Of a stretch of DNA of 64,000 nt, positions 9,295 to 18,245 are shown piece after piece. The stretch is from Mesorhizobium erdmanii USDA 3471. Its GTDB lineage: Bacteria > Pseudomonadota > Alphaproteobacteria > Rhizobiales > Rhizobiaceae. Positions within the stretch are counted from its first letter, which is position 1, and each line of letters opens with the position of its first letter. Below the pieces are notes generated by a model, which was not told the origin of the DNA, did not search any database, and worked only from the letters and a program-made list of their open reading frames with translations. Both the position numbers and the translations under genes were made by a program. The DNA is taken from positions 248,001 to 312,000 of the forward strand of contig NZ_AXAE01000008.1 in the NCBI RefSeq assembly GCF_000472705.1. The letters run 5' to 3'.

Positions 9295-9483
9295 TTATTG
9301 ATGGTGGTGGAAACAGCGCTTCACCTTCGTCGTCACATTGTGTACGCGGCCGTTGCGCCAGACCCGCCTGGTGACCGTCTGCCAGTGACAGTCCTTTTTT
9401 GCGCCGGCGACCGCCAATTCCGGCGAAACAAGTACGGTCGAGCCTGCAAGCAGCGCGACCAAAAGCAAGGCTGCGGTCTTCAT
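9295..9483 (-). CDS. Small secreted basic protein, paralogue A
   Basis: A 62-residue protein with a clear signal peptide (MKTAALLLVALLAGSTVLV...AVAG; likely cleavage after about residue 26). The mature part is very basic and has two cysteines in the arrangement C-x8-VWRNG-x9-VKRC-FHHH. The start is set at 9483 because the signal peptide begins there; the frame is open further upstream without a sensible start. The neighbouring gene at 9713-9910 encodes a protein of the same size, layout and cysteine spacing, so they are paralogues. No function is known to me; a periplasmic or secreted role with a possible disulfide is inferred. Confidence 0.72.
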   Translation of the reverse strand: MKTAALLLVALLAGSTVLVSPELAVAGAKKDCHWQTVTRRVWRNGRVHNVTTKVKRCFHHHQ

Positions 9484-9628
9484 AGGGCTGCTTCTCCATT
9501 GCGGACGCTCGATTTCTAGCGAATTGCGGCGATCCTCCCCAATCACGAAGTCGGGAACGTCAGTGGATGTGCTGGCTGAGCCTAAATTAGGCGTCGTTCG
9601 CTTCGTGGTAGGCAGCCGTTCAATGCGA

Positions 9629-9656
9629 AAGGGCCAGCGACGGATCGCTGGCCCTT
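9629..9656 (-). terminator. Hairpin terminator downstream of the small secreted protein B gene
   Basis: AAGGGCCAGCGA (9629-9640) and TCGCTGGCCCTT (9645-9656) form a perfect 12-bp stem with a CGGA loop. On the minus strand it is followed by a short T run (CCCTTTCGCATT). It lies 57 bases past the stop of the gene at 9713-9910. Confidence 0.65.
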
Positions 9657-9712
9657 CCTGGGATCTTGGTATCTTCCAAGATATCAAAGCATGGTCCCGG
9701 CCAGAGCCGGTT

Positions 9713-9910
9713 TCACCAGCGGTGGCAGCGCCGTATCCTCTCGACGATCACCTTGCGGTGGCCATGCCGCCACACCACTCTCTTCTTCACGATGATACGG
9801 CAGACTTGTTTGTGGCCGTGCCAGTGACGCGCCATGGCCGGTTCCGGCGCCACCGCCATCGAACCTGCAAGCACCGCAGCGCCCGCCAAGGTAAGGAAAA
9901 ACTTCTTCAT
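9713..9910 (-). CDS. Small secreted basic protein, paralogue B
   Basis: A 65-residue protein with signal peptide MKKFFLTLAGAAVLAGSMAV and likely cleavage at AMA-RH (about residue 27). The mature part is His/Arg/Lys-rich with two cysteines in the frame C-x7-VVWRHG-x8-IRRC-H, closely matching the protein encoded at 9295-9483. The start has GGAGA upstream (GAGGAGACCAATCAGC on the minus strand). Function unknown; the basic, cysteine-paired, secreted form would fit an envelope or nucleic-acid/metal-binding role, but nothing in the sequence decides this. Confidence 0.75.
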   Translation of the reverse strand: MKKFFLTLAGAAVLAGSMAVAPEPAMARHWHGHKQVCRIIVKKRVVWRHGHRKVIVERIRRCHRW

Positions 9911-10283
9911 GCTGATTGGTCTCCTCTAGCGACAGATCCCTTCCTGGTGCCGTTGGCGCAAAACCTCCCGCTACATCCGGCATCGCTCAACGTCGTGGAC
10001 GCTATAGGGTTGCGTTGCGCTGCGCCACTCACAAGCTTGACACCGGTTAAATCTCGGTTTAACCAGCCGCCAACGCCGGGCAGCGATGTCCGGTGTTTGT
10101 TTTATATGCGCAAGACCGGTTGCCTTGGTTCCTGGTCTTGTTTGAACTGACGTGTCCCGTGGGTTTTCCGCCGCGTTGCGTGGGAAAGCCCTGTCAGGTC
10201 TCGAAAACGGAGGCCAGAGGAGGGCGCGTTTCCTTCACCCGGACCATGAGGTGCCGGGTGTATTGTCTTGAAAAGGGAATGCG
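9911..10283. other. Intergenic region upstream of rpsD (373 bp)
   Basis: Divergent leader between the secreted protein gene (minus) and rpsD (plus). I find no convincing ORF or RNA gene. It contains a TTGACA hexamer (10037-10042) overlapping an inverted repeat (10045-10064). The last 80 bases are the probable rpsD leader, ending with AAAAGGGAATGCG before the start codon. Confidence 0.5.
10037..10065 (+). promoter_or_regulatory. Candidate promoter with overlapping operator-like inverted repeat upstream of rpsD
   Basis: TTGACA at 10037-10042 is a perfect -35 hexamer; 17 bases later lies TAACCA, a poor -10. The inverted repeat GGTTAAA-N6-TTTAACC (10045-10064) fills the spacer, where a bound protein would block RNA polymerase. 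The promoter call is weak because of the -10; the repeat itself is exact. Confidence 0.3.
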
Positions 10284-10901
10284 ATGAGCAAGCGCGAATC
10301 CGCGAAATACAAGATCGACCGCCGTCTCGGCGAAAACATCTGGGGCCGCCCGAAGTCCCCGGTCAACAAGCGTGAATACGGCCCCGGCCAGCACGGCCAG
10401 CGCCGCAAGGGCAAGCTTTCCGACTTCGGCCTGCAGCTGCGTGCCAAGCAGAAGCTGAAGGGTCACTATGGCGACGTTTCGGAAAAGCAGTTCCGCAAGG
10501 TCTATGAAGAGGCCGACCGCCGCAAGGGCGACACCTCGGAAAACCTGATCGGCCTGCTCGAGTCGCGTCTTGATGCGGTCGTTTACCGCGCCAAGTTCGT
10601 GCCGACCATTTTCGCAGCGCGTCAGTTCGTCAACCACGGCCACGTCAACGTCAACGGCAAGCGCGTCAACATCGGCTCGTACCGCTGCAAGCCGGGCGAC
10701 GTCGTCGAAGTGCGTGAAAAGTCGAAGCAGCTGGTCATCGTGCTCGAATCGGTCGGCCTCGCCGAGCGTGACGTGCCGGACTACATCGAAGCCGATCACA
10801 ACAAGATGGTCGCGACCTTCTCGCGCATTCCTGGCCTGGCGGACGTTCCGTTCGCCGTCCAGATGGAACCGAACCTGGTCGTCGAATTCTATTCGCGCTA
10901 A
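10284..10901 (+). CDS. rpsD: 30S ribosomal protein S4
   Basis: Primary 16S rRNA-binding protein of the small subunit, here 205 residues, the usual length. The N-terminal [20 protein letters not shown] and the basic linker [19 protein letters not shown] are typical, and the S4 RNA-binding domain is seen in the central region ([33 protein letters not shown]). It lacks the Zn-binding N-terminal cysteines of some S4 proteins. It is a single-gene unit with a strong terminator 24 bases downstream, apart from the main ribosomal operons. Confidence 0.98.
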   Translation: MSKRESAKYKIDRRLGENIWGRPKSPVNKREYGPGQHGQRRKGKLSDFGLQLRAKQKLKGHYGDVSEKQFRKVYEEADRRKGDTSENLIGLLESRLDAVVYRAKFVPTIFAARQFVNHGHVNVNGKRVNIGSYRCKPGDVVEVREKSKQLVIVLESVGLAERDVPDYIEADHNKMVATFSRIPGLADVPFAVQMEPNLVVEFYSR

Positions 10902-10924
10902 GCGAACGCTTTTCCGCGATACCG

Positions 10925-10953
10925 AAAGGCCGCCCTTCGAGGCGGCCTTTTTG
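10925..10953 (+). terminator. Intrinsic terminator of rpsD
   Basis: AAAGGCCGCC (10925-10934) pairs with GGCGGCCTTT (10941-10950) around a CTTCGA loop, followed directly by TTTTTG. It is a textbook stem plus T-run. Confidence 0.88.
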
Positions 10954-11036
10954 TTTCGTACTTCCGCTTTGCCGTTTCGATTCTCCGGCCGATGCGCTAA
11001 TCCGGGCGGACATTACATTCCCGGGGCCGCCGCGCC

Positions 11037-11924
11037 ATGAACATGCAGCCAGACATAGAGACGCTCGAGCCGGTCGCCGAAGGCGGCTCCCATCCGCTGT
11101 TTGCCGATGTGCCCTCCTCGGTCGAGTTCAACAAATTGCGCAAGCGGCTGCTGCGCCTGACGCGTCAGGCGATCGAGGACTTCTCGATGGTGGAACCGGG
11201 CCAGCGCTGGCTGGTCGCCCTGTCGGGCGGCAAGGATTCTTACGGCCTGCTTGCCTTGCTGCTCGACCTCAAATGGCGCGGGCTGCTGCCGGTCGAACTC
11301 TTGGCCTGCAATCTCGACCAGGGCCAGCCGAATTTCCCAAAACACATCCTGCCCGACTATCTCAACGCCAACGGCATTGCGCACCGCATAGAGTACCAGG
11401 ACACCTATTCGGTGGTCACCGACAAGCTGCCGCAGGGCAGCACTTATTGCTCGCTCTGCTCGAGGCTGCGGCGTGGTCATCTCTACCGCATCGCGCGCGA
11501 GGAGGGGTGTTCGGCGCTGGTGCTCGGCCATCACCGCGAAGACATCCTCGAAACCTTCTTCATGAACCTCTTCCATGGCGGCCGTCTCGCCGCCATGCCG
11601 CCAAAGCTGCTCAACGACGAAGGCGACGTCATGGTGCTGCGGCCGCTGAGCTATTGCGCCGAGATCGACCTCGAAAAATTCGCCGTGGCGATGCGGTTCC
11701 CGATCATCCCTTGCGACCTCTGCGGCAGCCAGGAAGGCCTTCAGCGCAACGCCATGAAGGCGATGCTGGACGACATCGAGAAGCGCATGCCCGGCCGCAA
11801 GGACACGATGTTGCGTGCGTTGTCCAACACCAGGCCGTCGCATCTGCTCGACAGGAAGCTGTTCGATTTCGCCGCCCTGAACCAGACCCTCATCACAGGA
11901 CAAGACCCATCCGATGACATTTGA
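11037..11924 (+). CDS. ttcA: tRNA 2-thiocytidine(32) synthetase
   Basis: An ATP-dependent, Fe-S containing enzyme that thiolates cytidine 32 of certain tRNAs. The product is 295 residues. It has the PP-loop SGGKDS (63-68), then CSLC (C138/C141) and CDLC (C226/C229) around [19 protein letters not shown]; these cysteine pairs are where the family binds its Fe-S cluster. The length is typical. Its last 11 bases overlap the start of the next gene, so the two are co-transcribed. Trm and Ttc enzymes both modify position 32, and the trmJ-like gene lies about 4 kb away. Confidence 0.93.
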   Translation: MNMQPDIETLEPVAEGGSHPLFADVPSSVEFNKLRKRLLRLTRQAIEDFSMVEPGQRWLVALSGGKDSYGLLALLLDLKWRGLLPVELLACNLDQGQPNFPKHILPDYLNANGIAHRIEYQDTYSVVTDKLPQGSTYCSLCSRLRRGHLYRIAREEGCSALVLGHHREDILETFFMNLFHGGRLAAMPPKLLNDEGDVMVLRPLSYCAEIDLEKFAVAMRFPIIPCDLCGSQEGLQRNAMKAMLDDIEKRMPGRKDTMLRALSNTRPSHLLDRKLFDFAALNQTLITGQDPSDDI

Positions 11925-12740
11925 CGATACCGCGATTGACTGGCTGGCCAGCCTGCTGGCCGAGGCCGCCGACACCGAGATCATGCCCCGCTTTCGCCGG
12001 CTGGGCGATGGCGACATCAGACAGAAGACCTCCGCCGCCGACCTGGTTACGGAAGCCGATGTCAACGCCGAGCGGCTGATCACGGCCAGGCTGCGCCGGC
12101 GCTATCCCACGGCCATGGTCGTCGGCGAGGAAGCCTGTCCGACGATCCGGCGCTGCTCGATGGTCTGGGCGATGCCGACCTGGCCTTCGTCATCGACCCG
12201 GTCGACGGCACCTTCAATTTCGCCTCCGGCGTGCCGCTGTTCGGCGTCATGCTTGGCGTCGTGGTCAAGGGTGAGACGGTCGCCGGCATTATCCATGATC
12301 CCGTCGGCAAGGACTGGCTGATCGGCGCCAAGGGCGCCGGCAGCCATATTCGCCATGCGCATGGCACGCTGGAGACGGTGCGGGTTGCGGCGAGCGCACC
12401 GATCTCCGAGATGACCGGCGCGGTCTCCTGGCAATACATGGCCGAGCCTGATCGCACGCGGCTCGCCTGCAACCAGACCAAGACGCTGTCGCAGTTCAAC
12501 TACCGCTGTGCCGCCCACGAATACCGTTTGCTGGCGAGCGGCCATGGCCATTTCGTCGTCTACAACAAGCTGATGCCGTGGGACCACCTGGCCGGTGTGC
12601 TGATCCATGCCGAGGCCGGCGGTCATGCCGCGCGCTTCGACGGCAGCGCCTACCTGCCGTCGCATGTCGGCGGCGGCCTGCTGGTCGCTCCCGACCGGGA
12701 GAGCTGGCAGGAGTTGCGCCGCGAACTGTGGGCCAAATAG
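11914..12740 (+). pseudogene. Inositol-monophosphatase-family protein, broken by a single-base frameshift
   Basis: Two overlapping frames together make one protein of about 275 residues. The first (from ATG 11914) has KTSAADLVTEADVNAER and VVGEEAC and then loses similarity. The second frame carries FVIDPVDGTFNFASGVP, the metal-binding IDPVDGT motif, and later YNKLMPWDHLAGVLIHAEAGG, the second metal site (WDHLAG). Restoring one base near 12136-12141 rejoins them as EEAC-SDDPALLDGLGDADLAFV. The family dephosphorylates inositol phosphate, 3'-phosphoadenosine phosphate or similar sugars. Because all motifs survive, a sequencing error is as likely as a true pseudogene. The start overlaps ttcA. Confidence 0.82.
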
Positions 12741-12795
12741 GATTGATTCCAGCGCCGGTGTTCAAATAGCCGCGCATCCGGCCTGCAAGCAAAAA

Positions 12796-14064
12796 TCAAT
12801 GCAGGTCGGTGACATGCCCTGAGACCGGTGGGTTGTGCGGCTGGAACATCTTGCCGCGCTCGGCGATCAGGATCATCAGCAGCGCCGCGACCGAAACGCT
12901 GCAAAAGCCGGCGGCAAGCGGCGTCACCGTGCCGTTGAAAGCCTGGCCGATCAGCGTGCCGAGGATGCCGCCGAGAAACGTCTGCATGAAACCCAGGATG
13001 GACGACGCCGTGCCGGCCAGTTGACCAAGCGGCTCCATGGCCAATGCGTTGAAGTTGGCGCCAAGCGCGCCGAAGGGAAGCATGGCGCCTGCAAAGAAGG
13101 TGATGAACAGCCAGAGCGGCATCTTGATTTCCAGCGAGACCACCAGCCAGGCCAGGCTGATCACCAGGAACAAAAGCAGCGCGCTCTGCGACAGGCGACG
13201 CATGCCGATACGACCGACGAGGCGTGAGTTCAGAAAATTGGAGAAGGCGAGTACGCCGGCGACGCCGGCGAAGATGACCGGGAACATCTCGCCGACGTCG
13301 AAGATGTCGACATAGATCTGCTGTGCCGAGGCGATGAAGCCGAACATGGCGGCAAAGATGAAGGTGCTGGCAAAGGCGTAGCAGAGCGCGATGCGGTTGG
13401 TGAGCACGATGCGGAATCCACCGAGGACCGAGGCGACCGTCAGGGACCGGCGATATTCGGGGCGCAGCGTTTCAGGCAGGCGCAGCAGCGACCACGCCGA
13501 CACGATCAGCGCGCCAACGGCCATGGTGACGAAGATGTAGTGCCAGGTCGCGAACAGCATGATGAACTGGCCGATCCCTGGCGCAATGACCGGTATCGCC
13601 ATGAACACCATGAAGATCAGGGACATCACTTCGGCCATACGCCGGCCTTCGAACGTGTCGCGCACGATCGACACCGCTATGACGCGCGTCGCGGCCGCGC
13701 CGATGCCTTGCACGGCGCGACACATCAGCAGCGTTTCAAAGCTTGGCGCGATGGCTGCGGCGGCGGCTGCCGCCACATAGATGATCAGCCCGGCGACGAG
13801 CGGTGAGCGGCGGCCGAAACGGTCGGAGATAGGCCCGAAAAACAATTGGCCGCCACCAAAGCCAAGGATGTAGGCGGTGACCACATATTGCCTGTGGTTT
13901 TCATTCTCGACGCCCAGCGAGGCGCCGATCTGCTGCAGCGCCGGCAGCATGATGTCGATGGCCAGCGAATTCAGCGCCATCAGCGCGGCGCAGAGCGCAA
14001 TGAACTCCCAGCGCGGAATAGGCAGTTTGCTTGCCGATTGCGGCGTTGACGATTGCTGGTCCAC
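12796..14064 (-). CDS. MFS drug-resistance transporter, Bcr/CflA type
   Basis: A 422-residue inner-membrane transporter with about 12 hydrophobic segments. The segment FGPISDRFGRRSPLVAGLIIY matches the loop 2-3 motif of the major facilitator superfamily, and CRAVQGIGAAATRVIAVSIVRD matches the helix 4-5 region of the Bcr/CflA subgroup, including the RAxQGxGAA pattern. It probably exports small toxic compounds in exchange for protons; the substrate is unknown. The 5' side contains a 16-bp perfect palindrome (14122-14137) that could be an operator. Confidence 0.9.
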   Translation of the reverse strand: MDQQSSTPQSASKLPIPRWEFIALCAALMALNSLAIDIMLPALQQIGASLGVENENHRQYVVTAYILGFGGGQLFFGPISDRFGRRSPLVAGLIIYVAAAAAAAIAPSFETLLMCRAVQGIGAAATRVIAVSIVRDTFEGRRMAEVMSLIFMVFMAIPVIAPGIGQFIMLFATWHYIFVTMAVGALIVSAWSLLRLPETLRPEYRRSLTVASVLGGFRIVLTNRIALCYAFASTFIFAAMFGFIASAQQIYVDIFDVGEMFPVIFAGVAGVLAFSNFLNSRLVGRIGMRRLSQSALLLFLVISLAWLVVSLEIKMPLWLFITFFAGAMLPFGALGANFNALAMEPLGQLAGTASSILGFMQTFLGGILGTLIGQAFNGTVTPLAAGFCSVSVAALLMILIAERGKMFQPHNPPVSGHVTDLH

Positions 14065-14089
14065 GGCAAATCCGATCTCTCAAGCAAAA

Positions 14090-14109
14090 TGCGCCGGCGG
14101 GCCGGCGCA
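14090..14109 (-). terminator. GC-rich hairpin between grxD and the MFS gene
   Basis: TGCGCCGG (14090-14097) pairs with CCGGCGCA (14102-14109) around a four-base loop. It lies about 100 bases downstream of the grxD stop. On the minus strand it is followed by TTTTGCTTG, so it can act as a terminator for the bolA-grxD transcript. Confidence 0.5.
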
Positions 14110-14121
14110 CTGGCTCGTCTG

Positions 14122-14137
14122 GTCCCGATATCGGGAC
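14122..14137. promoter_or_regulatory. 16-bp perfect palindrome upstream of the MFS gene
   Basis: GTCCCGATATCGGGAC reads the same on both strands. It lies 57 bases before the MFS start codon, where an operator for a dimeric repressor would be expected. The alternative is a structural hairpin in the tail of the grxD transcript. Confidence 0.3.
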
Positions 14138-14207
14138 GTAAAGAAATTGCCGAGGTGGGGCTGCCCCGGTGTTCAGTGCAGTCGTAACGACATGCCCAAA
14201 ACCGAAA

Positions 14208-14543
14208 TCAGGCGGCGCCTTTGACGCTGACGCCCTTTTCGACCAGGAAGGTTTGCAATTCGCCGGCCTGGAACATCTCGCGCACGATATCGCAGCCGCC
14301 GACGAATTCGCCTTTGACGTAGAGCTGCGGGATCGTCGGCCAGTTGGAGTATTCCTTGATGCCCTGGCGCAGCTCGGCCGAGTCCAGGACGTTCACGCCC
14401 TTGTAGTCGGCGCCGATATAGTCGAGGATCTGGACGACCTGGCCGGAAAAACCGCACTGCGGAAAACCAGGCGTGCCCTTCATGAAAAGCACGACGTCGT
14501 TGCCCTTCACTTCATTGTCGATGTAGTCGTTGATACCGCTCAT
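14208..14543 (-). CDS. grxD: Monothiol glutaredoxin (Grx4/GrxD type)
   Basis: A 111-residue CGFS-type glutaredoxin that carries and hands over [2Fe-2S] clusters. The active site CGFS starts at C30 ([12 protein letters not shown]). [20 protein letters not shown] gives the cis-Pro and glutathione-binding region. The start is ATG 14543 with AAAGGA eight bases upstream; the longer frame has no support. The bolA gene lies upstream on the same strand; CGFS glutaredoxins and BolA proteins form cluster-bridged heterodimers, so the adjacency fits iron sensing or Fe-S trafficking. Confidence 0.96.
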   Translation of the reverse strand: MSGINDYIDNEVKGNDVVLFMKGTPGFPQCGFSGQVVQILDYIGADYKGVNVLDSAELRQGIKEYSNWPTIPQLYVKGEFVGGCDIVREMFQAGELQTFLVEKGVSVKGAA

Positions 14544-14696
14544 GGAATATCCTTTCACGCCCGTGGGAGTCAGGCTCGAAGCATGTCCTTCAAATAAACC
14601 CATAGATTGCCCGAAACAAGACATTAGCCGCGCCATGGCCGAAATGGCGCAAAGGATGGGCGGGTTTGGGCCAAGCGGTTGTTGGCGGGAACTGCC

Positions 14697-14930
14697 TCAG
14701 TCGGGAACGCTGGTCTGGAGGGCGAGTGCGTGCAGCACACCGCCCATATTGCCCTTCAGCGCGTCATAGACCATCTGGTGCTGCTGGACGCGGCTCTTTC
14801 CCCGAAAGCTCTCGGCCACGACCTCGGCCGCGTAATGGTCGCCATCGCCGGCGAGGTCGCGGATCGTCACGCGGGCGTCCGGTATGCCATCCTTGATCAG
14901 TTTTTCAATGTCGTGGGCATCCATTGCCAT
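14697..14930 (-). CDS. BolA-family protein
   Basis: A 77-residue BolA/IbaG-like protein. The core DGDHYAAEVVAESFRGKSRVQQHQMVYDAL matches the family, with the conserved histidines in GDHY and VQQHQMVY that can ligate an Fe-S cluster shared with a CGFS glutaredoxin. It is transcribed toward grxD with a 153-base gap, and purL lies upstream on the same strand. BolA proteins act in iron homeostasis and the stress response. Confidence 0.92.
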   Translation of the reverse strand: MAMDAHDIEKLIKDGIPDARVTIRDLAGDGDHYAAEVVAESFRGKSRVQQHQMVYDALKGNMGGVLHALALQTSVPD

Positions 14931-15046
14931 GGCAGAATTCCTGTTTCGGGCGGGCGGCGGCGCCCGTGCGACGAGAGTCGTGACAAACCTAAAGCCTTTC
15001 CGGCCGCGATTGAAGCCGTTCCGTCCCGCACCGGCGTGATTGTCAC

Positions 15047-15580
15047 CTACGACGTGGTCTCATCCGGGTGGACTGCATCGGCGGCCGGGTCGTCATCGCG
15101 CATCGAGAAGGCGCGGCCAAGGCTGAAGACCAGTATGTAGAGCGGGATGTTGACCGCCAGGTTGGCGATGGGGAGATAGCTCGTCATCTGCCAGGCGGGT
15201 GAGAAGAACGGCCGGCCGTAGCCGTCGCAGAGCAGCGAAGAGCCATACTCCCACAGGGCTCCCAGGATGGCGCCCACGGCGAAAAGCTTGATGCAGATGA
15301 CGACCCGGCCTGTCCTTGCGGGGTCCGGCAAGAGCCGGCTCCAAAGCACGAGACAGACGATCGGAACCGCATAGATAAGATTCTGCAGCACCAACATGGG
15401 CAGCGTGCCATTGGCCGAAGCCAGGAACTGCTCGCGCCTTTCCAACAGCGGGCAAACCTCGCTCGACGTCGTCGACAACAGGAAAAAGACGAATGGGCCG
15501 AGAAACCAGAAGAAGAACAGCGACGGCCAGAAAACGACTGCAAGCAGCGCCCGGACAGCCAGTTTCCTGCGATTGAGCAT
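15047..15580 (-). CDS. Membrane protein of unknown function
   Basis: I do not recognise this protein. It has 177 residues from the chosen start MLNRRKLAVRALL with about four hydrophobic segments (near 8-32, 55-75, 90-112 and 138-160) and a charged C-terminal tail. The frame is open for nine more codons upstream, but those codons (MEPGFRKKI) fall inside the palindromic repeat at 15577-15622, so Met 15580 is preferred. It sits between purL and bolA on the same strand. Confidence 0.6.
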   Translation of the reverse strand: MLNRRKLAVRALLAVVFWPSLFFFWFLGPFVFFLLSTTSSEVCPLLERREQFLASANGTLPMLVLQNLIYAVPIVCLVLWSRLLPDPARTGRVVICIKLFAVGAILGALWEYGSSLLCDGYGRPFFSPAWQMTSYLPIANLAVNIPLYILVFSLGRAFSMRDDDPAADAVHPDETTS

Positions 15581-15622
15581 GATCTTTTTCCGAAAACCGG
15601 GTTCCACTTTTCGGGATCATGC
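15577..15622. repeat. Rhizobial palindromic intergenic repeat, copy 2
   Basis: Arms GCATGATC (15577-15584) and GATCATGC (15615-15622) enclose a centre that on the minus strand reads CGAAAAGTGGAACCCGGTTTTCGG, the AAAAGTG...CGGTTTT core also seen in the other copies. It lies between the purL stop and the membrane protein, and its left arm contributes the start codon of the latter. Confidence 0.75.
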
Positions 15623-15627
15623 TTCAG

Positions 15628-17859
15628 TCAACTGGCCTGATCCATGAAGCGGGGGAACCAGCCTTCGTGGGCCGCGGTCAAGTCGCCGACCGGGATGGCC
15701 CTGGCGTCGCCGAGCTTCAGAGCGTCGCCGCCGGTCGAGCCGATCCACGGCGCGAAGATGCCCAGCTTGCTTTGGTCCTCGCGGATGGCGTCCCATTCCT
15801 TGCTCTGCGGGTCGAGCGACAGGGTGAGGAGATAGCGGCCCTGGTCCTCGCCGAACCAGACCGGGATCGGGTCGGTGCCGGCCAGACCCGGAATGGTGGC
15901 TCCAATGCCGGATGCCATCGCCATTTCGGCCAGCGCCACGGCAAGACCGCCGTCGGAAAGATCATGCGCCGCTGTCACCACGCCCGACGCGATCAGCGCG
16001 CGCACGTGGTCGCCAACGCGCTTTTCATGCGCGAGGTCGACAGGTGGCGGCGGTCCGTCGGTACGGCCATGGATGTCTCTGAAATAGGCGGACTGGCCGA
16101 GATGGCTGCCCCATGTCGCCGGTGCGCCGACCAGCAGGATCATTTGACCCTCTGCGGCAAAGCCGATCCGCGCCATCTTTGACCAGTCTGATATCAGCCC
16201 GACGCCGCCGATCGTCGGCGTCGGCAGAATGCCCTGGCCATTGGTTTCGTTGTAGAGCGAAACATTGCCCGACACGATCGGGAAGCCGAGCGCGCGGCAG
16301 GCATCGCCAATGCCTTTTACCGCGCCGACCAGCTGGCCCATGATCTCGGGCCGTTCGGGATTGCCGAAATTGAGGTTGTCGGTCGCCGCCAGCGGCAGCG
16401 CGCCGGTGGCGGTGAGATTGCGCCAGCATTCGGCCACCGCCTGCTTGCCGCCCTCATAGGGATCGGCCTCGCAATAGCGCGGCGTCACGTCGGACGAGAA
16501 GGCGAGCGCCTTGGTCGCATGGCCTTCCACCCGCACCACGCCGGCATCGCCGCCGGGAAGCTGCAGCGAATTGCCCTGGATCAGCGTGTCGTACTGCTCC
16601 CACACCCAGCGGCGCGACGACAGGTCCGGTCCGCCGAGCAGTTTAAGCAGCGCATCGGCGACATCGGCCTGCGGAACGTCATTTGCGGCCAGCGGCGCCG
16701 GCTTCTTCGGCTCGATCCAGGGCCGGTCATATTCCGGCGCCTTGTCGCCAAGGTCCTTGATCGGCAGGTCGGCGACCTGATCGCCTTGATGCAGCACGCG
16801 AAAACGCAGATCGTCGGTGGTTTTGCCGACGATGGCGAAGTCGAGGCCCCACTTGTGGAAGATCGCCTCGGCTTCCTTCTCCTTCTCGGGACGCAGCACC
16901 ATCAGCATGCGCTCCTGGCTTTCCGACAGCATCATTTCATAGGCGCTCATGCGCTCTTCGCGCACCGGCACCTTGTCGAGGTCTAGCTCGATGCCGAGGT
17001 CGCCCTTGGCACCCATCTCGACCGCCGAACAGGTGAGGCCGGCCGCGCCCATGTCCTGGATGGCGATGACGGCGCCCGAGGCCATCAGTTCGAGGCAGGC
17101 TTCCAGCAGGCACTTTTCGGTGAAGGGATCGCCGACCTGCACGGTCGGGCGCTTCTCATCGATCTTGTCGTCGAATTCGGCGGACGCCATGGTGGCGCCG
17201 CCGACGCCGTCGCGGCCGGTCTTGGCGCCCAGATAGACGACCGGCAGGCCGACGCCCTTGGCTTCCGACAGGAAGATGGCATTGCTTTTGGCGAGGCCCG
17301 CGGCAAAAGCGTTGACCAGGATGTTGCCATTGTAGCGGGCGTCGAAATTGACTTCGCCGCCGACCGTCGGCACGCCGAAGGAATTGCCATAGCCGCCAAC
17401 GCCTGAAACCACGCCGGCGACGAGATGCCGGGTCTTGGGGTGATCAGGCGCGCCGAAGCGCAGCGCGTTCATTGCCGCGATGGGCCGGGCGCCCATCGTG
17501 AAGACGTCGCGCAAAATGCCGCCGACGCCGGTCGCGGCGCCCTGGTAGGGTTCGATGAAGGAGGGGTGGTTGTGGCTTTCCATCTTGAAGACGACGCAGT
17601 CGCCGTCACCAATGTCGACCACGCCGGCATTTTCGCCCGGCCCCTGTATGACCTGAGGTCCCGTGGTGGGCAGCGTGCGCAGCCACTTCTTAGAGGATTT
17701 GTAGGAACAGTGCTCGTTCCACATCGCCGAGAAGATGCCGAGTTCGGTAAAGCTAGGTTCGCGTCCGACGAGATCGAGGATGCGCTGATACTCGTCCGGC
17801 TTCAGCCCATGGGCGGCAATGAGCTCGGGGGTGATCGGCACGGAATTGGAAATGGTCAT
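15628..17859 (-). CDS. purL: Phosphoribosylformylglycinamidine synthase subunit PurL
   Basis: The large ATP-dependent catalytic subunit of the fourth step of purine synthesis, converting FGAR to FGAM with ammonia delivered by PurQ. It is the 743-residue small-PurL type that works with separate PurS and PurQ, both encoded about 4 kb away on the same strand. Landmarks are [52 protein letters not shown] and [18 protein letters not shown]. The start at 17859 ([13 protein letters not shown]) is the family N-terminus; the longer frame would add 62 unrelated residues. Confidence 0.97.
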   Translation of the reverse strand: MTISNSVPITPELIAAHGLKPDEYQRILDLVGREPSFTELGIFSAMWNEHCSYKSSKKWLRTLPTTGPQVIQGPGENAGVVDIGDGDCVVFKMESHNHPSFIEPYQGAATGVGGILRDVFTMGARPIAAMNALRFGAPDHPKTRHLVAGVVSGVGGYGNSFGVPTVGGEVNFDARYNGNILVNAFAAGLAKSNAIFLSEAKGVGLPVVYLGAKTGRDGVGGATMASAEFDDKIDEKRPTVQVGDPFTEKCLLEACLELMASGAVIAIQDMGAAGLTCSAVEMGAKGDLGIELDLDKVPVREERMSAYEMMLSESQERMLMVLRPEKEKEAEAIFHKWGLDFAIVGKTTDDLRFRVLHQGDQVADLPIKDLGDKAPEYDRPWIEPKKPAPLAANDVPQADVADALLKLLGGPDLSSRRWVWEQYDTLIQGNSLQLPGGDAGVVRVEGHATKALAFSSDVTPRYCEADPYEGGKQAVAECWRNLTATGALPLAATDNLNFGNPERPEIMGQLVGAVKGIGDACRALGFPIVSGNVSLYNETNGQGILPTPTIGGVGLISDWSKMARIGFAAEGQMILLVGAPATWGSHLGQSAYFRDIHGRTDGPPPPVDLAHEKRVGDHVRALIASGVVTAAHDLSDGGLAVALAEMAMASGIGATIPGLAGTDPIPVWFGEDQGRYLLTLSLDPQSKEWDAIREDQSKLGIFAPWIGSTGGDALKLGDARAIPVGDLTAAHEGWFPRFMDQAS

Positions 17860-18064
17860 GGGCGGCGATTTGTGTCCATGGGAGTGTTGGGATTTGAGTC
17901 CCCTCTTATCGCAAGCTTTGCACCCGATACACCCGTCGATCGACGAAAAAAGACAGAAAGCACAAGGTGACGACCGGGATGGCCTTCGCAACGGGGAATG
18001 CACGGCCCAATGGAACGCCACGATGTGCCGGCCGTTAGGTTTCAATCACTCAGGAGAACGGACC

Positions 18065-18229
18065 ATGGCTACCAAGCAAGGCAAGAAAGACAACCGCCTC
18101 TCGGATAAAGAGGCCATGCATATCGCGGAGACCACCGACGTTTCGCCTGGGCAGGCCAAGGAACTGGCCAAAAAGCACGGCAAGGACAAGGCCAGGAAGG
18201 AAGCCCGCAACTTCAAGGCCGAAGGCTGA
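18065..18229 (+). CDS. Small basic hypothetical protein
   Basis: A 54-residue hydrophilic, lysine-rich protein (MATKQGKKDNRLSDKEAMHI...). The start follows CAGGAGAACGG, a good ribosome binding site, which supports it as a gene. The middle (SPGQAKELAKKHGKDKARKEA) looks helical and resembles the DUF3606-like small proteins of rhizobia, but I am not sure of that family. It is divergent from purL and convergent with the MocR-type gene. Confidence 0.65.
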   Translation: MATKQGKKDNRLSDKEAMHIAETTDVSPGQAKELAKKHGKDKARKEARNFKAEG

Positions 18230-18245
18230 GCCGAGCTTAGGCTCC

